A stretch of 64,000 nucleotides of DNA from positions 124,001 through 188,000 of the forward strand of contig NZ_LN648874.1 in the NCBI RefSeq assembly GCF_000826185.2, written 5' to 3'. Below, one piece after another: positions 58,915 to 64,000 of the stretch. Position 1 is the first letter of the stretch. Every line of letters starts with the position of its first letter. The notes beneath the pieces were generated by a model. The model was not told where the DNA came from. It ran no database searches and worked only from the letters and a program-made list of their open reading frames with translations. The DNA is from Microbacterium gorillae. Lineage in GTDB: Bacteria; Actinomycetota; Actinomycetes; Actinomycetales; Microbacteriaceae. The position numbers were made by a program, and so were the translations under genes.

Positions 58915-60114
58915 TTACAACCGGGACAGGCGGGCGGCAGCCTCGCGGATGACGGGAAGGCGCTTGCAGGCGGCGAACCGGACGAGGGTTCGCACGTCCG
59001 CCCGCTCGCCGGGACGGACGAATGCGGTCATCGGGATCGCCACGACGCCGACGCGCTCCGGGAGTGCGCGGCAGAACTCACCGGCATCGGTGGCGCCGAC
59101 GTCGCCGGCGTCGGCGACCGTGAAGTACGTCGCGGCCGGCGTCGACACCGTCATGCCCGCGGCCCGCAGGCCGGCGCCGAGTTCGTCACGGGCGGTGCGC
59201 ATCTCCTCGGCCAGTCCGGTGAAGTAGTCATCGCCGAGGCGCAGTCCGGCGGCCATCGCGGGCTGGAAGGGCGCACCGCCGCTGTAGGTCAGGAACTGCT
59301 TGACCGCGAGAACCGCATCCACCAGGTCCGCGGGCCCGGTGACCCAGCCGACTTTCCACCCCGTCGTGCGGAACGTCTTGCCTCCGGACGAGATCGACAG
59401 CGTCCGCTCCGCGGCATCGGGGAGCGTCGCGATGGGCACGTGACGCGAGCCGTCCAGAACGAGGTGCTCGTAGACCTCGTCGGTGACGATGAGGGCGTCG
59501 TGCTTCTGCGCGAGCCGGACGATCTCCGCCCGCGCCTCGGCCGAGAAGACGGCGCCCGTCGGGTTGTGCGGGTCGTTGACCAGGATGATCCGCGTCGCGT
59601 CCGTGACCGCGTCGGCGAGCGCATCGAGGTCCGGCTGGAAATCCGGCCAGCGCAGAGGCACCGTGCGCAGGGTGGCGCCGGACAGGGCCACGCACGCGGC
59701 GTATGAGTCGTAGTACGGCTCGAACAGGACGACCTCATCCTCGGGACCGGAGACCAGACCCAGCAGCACGGCCGCGAGCGCCTCCGTAGCGCCGGCGGTG
59801 ACGAGCACGTCCGTGTCCGGATCCGTCATCAGGCCGTACCAGCGGTGCTGGTGTTCGGTGATGGCCTCGCGCAGTGAGACGTCGCCACGACCCGGTGGGT
59901 ACTGGTTGACGCCCGACGCGATCGCTTCCCGCGCCGCCTCGAGGACCTCTGGCGGGCCATCGCTGTCCGGAAAGCCCTGGCCGAGGTTGATCGCCCCGGT
60001 CTGCGCCGCGAGAGCGGACATCTCGGCGAAGATGGTGGGGGAGCCGGTGCCGTCCGCCGAAAGGAGTCCGGCGCCGGCGGCGGCACGGCGCCACGCGCCG
60101 GGAATGGTTCGCAT
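58915..60114 (-). CDS. Class I/II aminotransferase (KAT / methionine aminotransferase-like)
   Basis: 399 residues, PLP fold-type I. Features: INLGQGFPDSDGP, VTAGATEALAA, NDPHNPTGAVFS, VTDEVYEHLV and SSGGKTFRTTGWKVGW (Schiff-base Lys in SGGKTF). This is the kynurenine/glutamine transaminase K group, which in mycobacteria includes a protein named DapC (Rv0858c). Because 17484-18593 already encodes the dedicated DapC type, I favour keto-acid transamination. ATG at 60114 with leaderless -10 TAACCT; an in-frame upstream extension is rejected. Confidence 0.88.
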   Translation of the reverse strand: MRTIPGAWRRAAAGAGLLSADGTGSPTIFAEMSALAAQTGAINLGQGFPDSDGPPEVLEAAREAIASGVNQYPPGRGDVSLREAITEHQHRWYGLMTDPDTDVLVTAGATEALAAVLLGLVSGPEDEVVLFEPYYDSYAACVALSGATLRTVPLRWPDFQPDLDALADAVTDATRIILVNDPHNPTGAVFSAEARAEIVRLAQKHDALIVTDEVYEHLVLDGSRHVPIATLPDAAERTLSISSGGKTFRTTGWKVGWVTGPADLVDAVLAVKQFLTYSGGAPFQPAMAAGLRLGDDYFTGLAEEMRTARDELGAGLRAAGMTVSTPAATYFTVADAGDVGATDAGEFCRALPERVGVVAIPMTAFVRPGERADVRTLVRFAACKRLPVIREAAARLSRL

Positions 60115-60121
60115 GCGGCCC

Positions 60122-60127
60122 AGGTTA
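60122..60127 (-). promoter_or_regulatory. -10 element, leaderless aminotransferase gene
   Basis: TAACCT on the - strand ends seven bases before the ATG at 60114. Confidence 0.5.
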
Positions 60128-60212
60128 GTCGCATAGGCGCGTCGCACCGGCGGCATAAGCAATACACAGACTCCGAGGGCAATCTGAAGGAGCTTTCGGA
60201 GAAGGAGCAATC

Positions 60213-61832
60213 ATGAGCGACAACAGCGACCCTCGTCCCCAGGACGCTTCGGTCAACAATTCGGCCGCCAACCCGGCGACCTCCGGCCACACGCAGCCCA
60301 CCATCCCGCTCCCCGCGGGCGGCGCGGGATCGTCATCCGTCCCGCAGGCTCCGACCCCGCAGGGGCCGTCCTTCCCGGCGCCGACCGCGCACACCTCATC
60401 CGGCTACGCCACGAACGGCTACAACGGCAACGGCTATCCAGCCACCGGCAGCGGCTACACCGGAAACGCCTACGGCAACGGTTACGCCAACGCCCCGCAG
60501 CAGCCCACCTACCAGGCCCAGCCGCAGTACGTCGCCGGTGGCCACACCACGCACCCGCAGTACGGCGCCGCGTTCGGTGCAGCCGCAGGCCGCCCGGCCG
60601 CGGCCACCGCACCGCGCCCGGCCAAGCGCAAGGGCCTCGGTGTGTTCGCCGGTGCCCTCGTCGCCGTAGCGGTCGTCGGCCTCGGAACCGGCCTCGGCGG
60701 AGCGTGGGCCGGCAACCAGCTCTGGGGCGGAAACGCGGCGGCCACGACGCAGGGGCCCTCGAACGTCACCATCAACAACCCGGACAGCGTGAACGCCGTC
60801 ACCGCGGTGGCCGCCAAGGTCACCCCGAGCGTCGTCACCATCTCCGCCACCGCTTCGACCGAGGCCGGCACCGGTTCCGGTGTGGTCCTCAGCAAGGACG
60901 GCTACGTCCTGACGAACACCCACGTCGTCACGCTCGGCGGGGAGACGTCGGATGCCACGCTCAAGGCCACCACGACGGACGGCAAGATCTACAACGCGAA
61001 GGTGGTCGGGCTCGACCCGACATACGACCTCGCCGTGATCAAGTTGGAGGGTGTGAGCGATCTCACCCCGATCTCGTGGGGAGATTCGAACAAGCTCAAC
61101 GTGGGTGACCAGCTCACCGCCATCGGTGCGCCCCTGGGCCTGGACGACACGGTCACCACCGGTATCGTGAGCGCGCTGAACCGCTCCATCTCGATCCAGT
61201 CCTCCGCGGTTCCGGAGAACTCGTCCGGTGACACGCAGCAGACCGATCCGAACCAGCAGAACAACCAGAACGGTCCGTTCCAGTTCGATCTGCCGGGCCA
61301 GTCGCAGCAGCAGTCCACCACGAAGACGATCTCGATCGCCGTGGTGCAGACGGATGCCGCCATCAACCCGGGCAACTCCGGTGGTGCCCTGGTGAACCGT
61401 GACGGTCAGGTGATCGGTATCAACGTGGCGATCGCCTCGACCGGGTCGTCGAGCTCCTCCTCGAGTGAGTCCGGCAACATCGGCGTCGGCTTCGCGATTC
61501 CGTCCTCCGTCGCTCACCGCGTCGCGGAGCAGCTCATGTCGAAGGGCTCGGCCACCCATGGCCTGCTGGGCGCGAGCGTGACGGACGCGACCGCGGAGGC
61601 GAACGCCACCCAGGAAGGTGCACTGATCCGCTCCACCAGCGCCAACGGTGCGGCCGAGAAGGCCGGACTGCAGGCGGGCGACGTCGTCACGGGCGTCGGC
61701 GACGTGCCGATCCAGAGCGCCACGGACCTCACCGCTCAGATCCGCGCCAACGCCGGCGGATCCACGGTGAAGATCACGTACGTCCGCAACGGCAAGGCTC
61801 ACGACGTCGAGGTCACCCTCGGCACGATGTGA
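60213..61832 (+). CDS. Membrane-anchored HtrA/DegP-like serine protease with PDZ domain
   Basis: 539 residues. A cytoplasmic Pro/Ser/Gly/Tyr-rich N-terminus with Asn-Gly-Tyr repeats (about 1-140), one anchor helix (about 145-168), then an extracytoplasmic trypsin-like domain with His237 (TNTHVV), Asp272 (YDLAVI) and Ser389 (NPGNSGGA). A Gln/Asn/Ser-rich insert lies at about 330-375 and a C-terminal PDZ domain at about 445-535. It is a stress protease of exported proteins. Start supported by GGAGAAGGAG upstream. Its terminator overlaps the next gene. Confidence 0.93.
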   Translation: MSDNSDPRPQDASVNNSAANPATSGHTQPTIPLPAGGAGSSSVPQAPTPQGPSFPAPTAHTSSGYATNGYNGNGYPATGSGYTGNAYGNGYANAPQQPTYQAQPQYVAGGHTTHPQYGAAFGAAAGRPAAATAPRPAKRKGLGVFAGALVAVAVVGLGTGLGGAWAGNQLWGGNAAATTQGPSNVTINNPDSVNAVTAVAAKVTPSVVTISATASTEAGTGSGVVLSKDGYVLTNTHVVTLGGETSDATLKATTTDGKIYNAKVVGLDPTYDLAVIKLEGVSDLTPISWGDSNKLNVGDQLTAIGAPLGLDDTVTTGIVSALNRSISIQSSAVPENSSGDTQQTDPNQQNNQNGPFQFDLPGQSQQQSTTKTISIAVVQTDAAINPGNSGGALVNRDGQVIGINVAIASTGSSSSSSSESGNIGVGFAIPSSVAHRVAEQLMSKGSATHGLLGASVTDATAEANATQEGALIRSTSANGAAEKAGLQAGDVVTGVGDVPIQSATDLTAQIRANAGGSTVKITYVRNGKAHDVEVTLGTM

Positions 61833-61854
61833 CCTGATCGCTCCACCGAGAACT

Positions 61855-61891
61855 GGACGCCACCCCGCGATAGGCTCGCGGGGTGGCGTCC
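61855..61891 (+). terminator. htrA-type gene terminator nested with the next gene's promoter and start codon
   Basis: A perfect 15-bp stem (GGACGCCACCCCGCG / complement) and T/C-rich tail CTTCTCGTTC. The loop is ATAGGCT, holding the -10 TAGGCT (61871-61876) of the next gene, and the 3' arm contains that gene's GTG (61883). Confidence 0.8.
61871..61876 (+). promoter_or_regulatory. -10 element, leaderless TagF-like gene
   Basis: TAGGCT ends six bases before the GTG at 61883 and lies in the loop of the terminator hairpin. Confidence 0.55.
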
Positions 61892-63133
61892 TTCTCGTTC
61901 GATGCGGGCAATGCTCAAAAGCTCGTCCGCATCCCGCTGTATCTGGCGGGAAAGCTCGCGACCCTGGTGATCCCGCGTGAGCGGAACTGGGTGTTCGGCT
62001 GCGGTGCGGGGATCGGTGACGGCCCGCTCGCGCTCTTTCGCCACGCCCGGAGCCAGGGTGTGGTCCCGGTCTGGCTGGTCGAGAACGACCGCGATGAGGC
62101 GGACGCCCGTGCGCTCGGCATCCCGACGATCCACAAGCACTCGATCCGGGGATTCTGGGCGACCGCCCGGGCCGGAGTGATCGTCGTCTCGCACGGACTG
62201 GGCGATGTGAACCGGTACGCCGTGTCCGGTGCGTTCGTCGTCCAGCTCTGGCACGGCATCCCGCTCAAGCGCATCGGCCTGGACTCCCCGGCGACGGTTC
62301 GCAGTGCTCTGCTGCCGGACTCCGTCGCCATGCGGCGGCTGCTGGGCATGCTGTACCGGCGCACGGTCAGCGCCATTCGCGTGCTGCCTGCGGCATCGCA
62401 CCTGGTGCGCGGACGGCTGGAATCGGCCTTCGGTCTTCCCGATGAGAAAGTCCTGGTCACGGGCGAGCCACGCGTGGACGTCCTGAGCGCGGGCGACGCC
62501 GCCACCCGGTACGCGACCGCGCGAGCGCTGCTGGATACCGTCGTCGGCCCGCTGCCGGACGAGGTCGTGCTGTACGCCCCGACGTGGCGGGACGGTGAGG
62601 CCGATCCTGCGGTGCCGTCCGCGGCGGAGTGGCAGACCATCGACGAGACGCTGAGCCGACAGAACGCGGTGCTGCTGATCCGCTCCCACCCGCTGGGCGC
62701 CGGCGCGTACACACCGCCGTTCGCCACCGATCGGATCCGGCTGCTCGGCAGCGACGTGCTGCGGGACGTGACGCCGGCGTTGCCGGGGCTGACGGTGCTC
62801 ATCACGGATTACTCGTCGCTGGCCTACGACGTCGGCCTCGTACCGCTGCCCGCGCTCTTCCTCGCGCCCGACGAGCAGGACTACGCCACCCGGCGCGGCT
62901 TCTACGGCCGGTACCGGGATGTCGCCGGCGACGACGTCGCGGCAGACTGGTCGACCGTGATGGCGCAGCTCGACGCGCTGCTGGCCGAGCCGGACGAGCG
63001 CGCCCGGCGCCTTGCCCGGTCCGAGCGCATCTCGGCTCGCGTGCACGCGTTCCGGGACGGCGGTAACACCGCTCGTGTGTACCGTGAGATCGTGCGGCGT
63101 TTCCCGCGTGCGCACGGGGAGGGGAGACGATGA
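61883..63133 (+). CDS. CDP-glycerol glycerophosphotransferase family protein (TagF/TagB-like), first copy
   Basis: 416 residues. Family motifs: VVQLWHGIPLKRIGLD (catalytic-side His), VTGEPRVDVL, VLYAPTWRDGE, LIRSHPLG (second His) and LITDYSSLAYDVGLV. It transfers polyol-phosphate from a CDP-activated donor to a wall-polymer acceptor on the inner membrane face. Several Arg/hydrophobic N-terminal helices could associate with the membrane. The predicted leaderless GTG lies within the upstream terminator. The stop overlaps the next TagF-like gene by four bases (ATGA). Confidence 0.9.
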   Translation: MASFSFDAGNAQKLVRIPLYLAGKLATLVIPRERNWVFGCGAGIGDGPLALFRHARSQGVVPVWLVENDRDEADARALGIPTIHKHSIRGFWATARAGVIVVSHGLGDVNRYAVSGAFVVQLWHGIPLKRIGLDSPATVRSALLPDSVAMRRLLGMLYRRTVSAIRVLPAASHLVRGRLESAFGLPDEKVLVTGEPRVDVLSAGDAATRYATARALLDTVVGPLPDEVVLYAPTWRDGEADPAVPSAAEWQTIDETLSRQNAVLLIRSHPLGAGAYTPPFATDRIRLLGSDVLRDVTPALPGLTVLITDYSSLAYDVGLVPLPALFLAPDEQDYATRRGFYGRYRDVAGDDVAADWSTVMAQLDALLAEPDERARRLARSERISARVHAFRDGGNTARVYREIVRRFPRAHGEGRR

Positions 63134-64000
63134 CGCACGCCGAACTGCGCGGCGATGTCCTGGAGGTGTTCGGGACGGGGGCGGCTCCGGATCACGTTGC
63201 GCTCGTCGGCGCCCGCGCCCGGGTGGCCGGGACGGTGCACACCGGAGCGGACGGCTGGAGCGTCACGATCCCCCTGCGCGCGGCCCGCTGGGGTGGGCCG
63301 GAACTTCCCGTGCCGGCAGGGGACTATCGCCTCGAGGGCGTCACCGTGGCGCCGGCGATTCCGGTGACCCTTCTGGACACCCTGCGCATCAGCGCTTCCG
63401 GCGACCGGGTTCGCATCGACGCACCGATCGATCCGGCGTATGACAGTGGCGAGGGCCAGGCCGCCCTGGAGCGACGCTACGCCGCCCAGACCGGAGACGT
63501 GTTCGAGGACGCCGTCTTCTTCGAGAGCTTCTACGGACGCAATGCGAGCTGCAATCCGCTCGCGTTGGACGCTGAGATCGCTCGTGTCGCCCCGGGGGTG
63601 ACCCGCTACTGGAGCGTGGTGGACCTGTCGGTGCAGGTGCCGGAGGGAGCCGTTCCCGTCGTGGAGGGCTCACCGCAGTGGTGGCGTGCCCGCGGTACGT
63701 CCCGTCTGCTCATCGTCAATGACTGGCTCCGCCGTCGGTACGTGCGACGCCGTGGGCAGCGCGTGCTGCAGACGTGGCACGGCACTCCGCTCAAGCGTCT
63801 CGCGCTGCACCGCCCCGGCTTCGACCCACGCCGCACCGTCGCCGTCTGGCGGGAGTCGCGGCGCTGGGACGCGCTGCTCGCCCAGAACCCCTACGCCGCC
63901 CGCATCCTGCGTTCGGCCTACGCGTTCCGTCGCTCAGTGTGGGTCGAGGGTTATCCGCGCGACGACGTGCTGTCCACGGGCGACGGTGCCGCCACGCGGG
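63130..64000 (+). CDS. CDP-glycerol glycerophosphotransferase family protein, second copy (runs off the window end)
   Basis: About 290 codons are visible. It begins MTHAELRGDVLEVFGTG with a beta-rich N-terminal domain (about 1-100) that the first copy lacks. TagF-like sequence follows: FFESFYGRNASCNPLALDAE, LIVNDWLRRRYVRRRGQRVL, then QTWHGTPLKRLALHRPGFD and VEGYPRDDVLSTGDGAATR at the edge. The ATG overlaps the previous stop by four bases. The two tandem, non-identical enzymes suggest successive primer and polymerase steps of a polyol-phosphate polymer. Confidence 0.88.
   Translation, partial: MTHAELRGDVLEVFGTGAAPDHVALVGARARVAGTVHTGADGWSVTIPLRAARWGGPELPVPAGDYRLEGVTVAPAIPVTLLDTLRISASGDRVRIDAPIDPAYDSGEGQAALERRYAAQTGDVFEDAVFFESFYGRNASCNPLALDAEIARVAPGVTRYWSVVDLSVQVPEGAVPVVEGSPQWWRARGTSRLLIVNDWLRRRYVRRRGQRVLQTWHGTPLKRLALHRPGFDPRRTVAVWRESRRWDALLAQNPYAARILRSAYAFRRSVWVEGYPRDDVLSTGDGAATR

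Noticed and set aside
1..64000. CRISPR arrays, riboswitches, rRNA or additional tRNA genes
   Set aside because: No regularly spaced repeats, no recognisable riboswitch cores in the few long leaders (gltA, helicase), and no other cloverleaf was seen by eye.

Overview
The window is one contiguous stretch of a high-GC Gram-positive chromosome, most likely a Microbacterium-type actinobacterium (Microbacteriaceae). The evidence is the GC-rich third codon positions, many GTG starts, an AdnA/AdnB pair with no RecBCD genes in view, and a gene order resembling the mycobacterial Rv3193c-Rv3211 and Rv1220c-Rv1232c neighbourhoods (synteny recalled from memory). I see no phage, integrase, insertion sequence or CRISPR array. 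It reads as core chromosome.

Layout. 1-215: 5' end of a CPBP-type membrane protease. 415-12591: two oligopeptide ABC importer operons facing each other around a small PH-domain protein; each has a lipoprotein, two permeases and a fused double ATPase. 12868-23763: typA; a divergent XRE-cupin regulator and azlCD exporter; ferredoxin-dapC; citrate synthase; divergent dapD/dapE; a polytopic membrane protein; and a 57-residue DUF3117 protein. 23834-33770: O-methyltransferase, tatB, mrp-DUF1003-MgtE_N/CBS, a stress protein with a hydrolase, aminopeptidase P, an EEP-fold protein, a PHP phosphoesterase and a DUF817 protein. 33649-56629: DUF222/HNH nuclease, DEAD-box helicase, ferritin-like protein, S51 peptidase, DUF3107, adnA-adnB, APH-like kinase, nudC-uvrD2, an E1/cyclodehydratase-like protein, zincin-like protein, PDZ-Lon protease and UPF0182. 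56728-64000: MarR regulator, two identical initiator tRNA genes, nitrilase, aminotransferase, HtrA, and two tandem TagF-like wall-polymer genes, the second cut by the window edge.

How the genes work together. Peptide uptake (two Opp systems and aminopeptidase P) feeds amino-acid pools. dapC, dapD and dapE are three succinylase-branch steps towards lysine/DAP. adnAB, uvrD2 and nudC form a genome-maintenance block. HtrA, the Lon-PDZ protein and the zincin-like protein handle envelope or protein quality. The TagF-like genes probably build a polyol-phosphate wall polymer.

Structure beyond genes. (1) About 22 genes have a -10-like hexamer (mostly TANNNT) ending 6-7 nt before the start codon and no Shine-Dalgarno, which predicts leaderless transcripts; this spacing also fixes several start codons. 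(2) The heptamer GGGGGAG occurs about 19 times on the + strand and once on the - strand regardless of gene direction, as expected of a polar chromosome motif. (3) The htrA terminator hairpin carries the -10 element of the next gene in its loop and that gene's start codon in its 3' arm. (4) Two convergent gene pairs overlap tail to tail by 122 and 152 bp.
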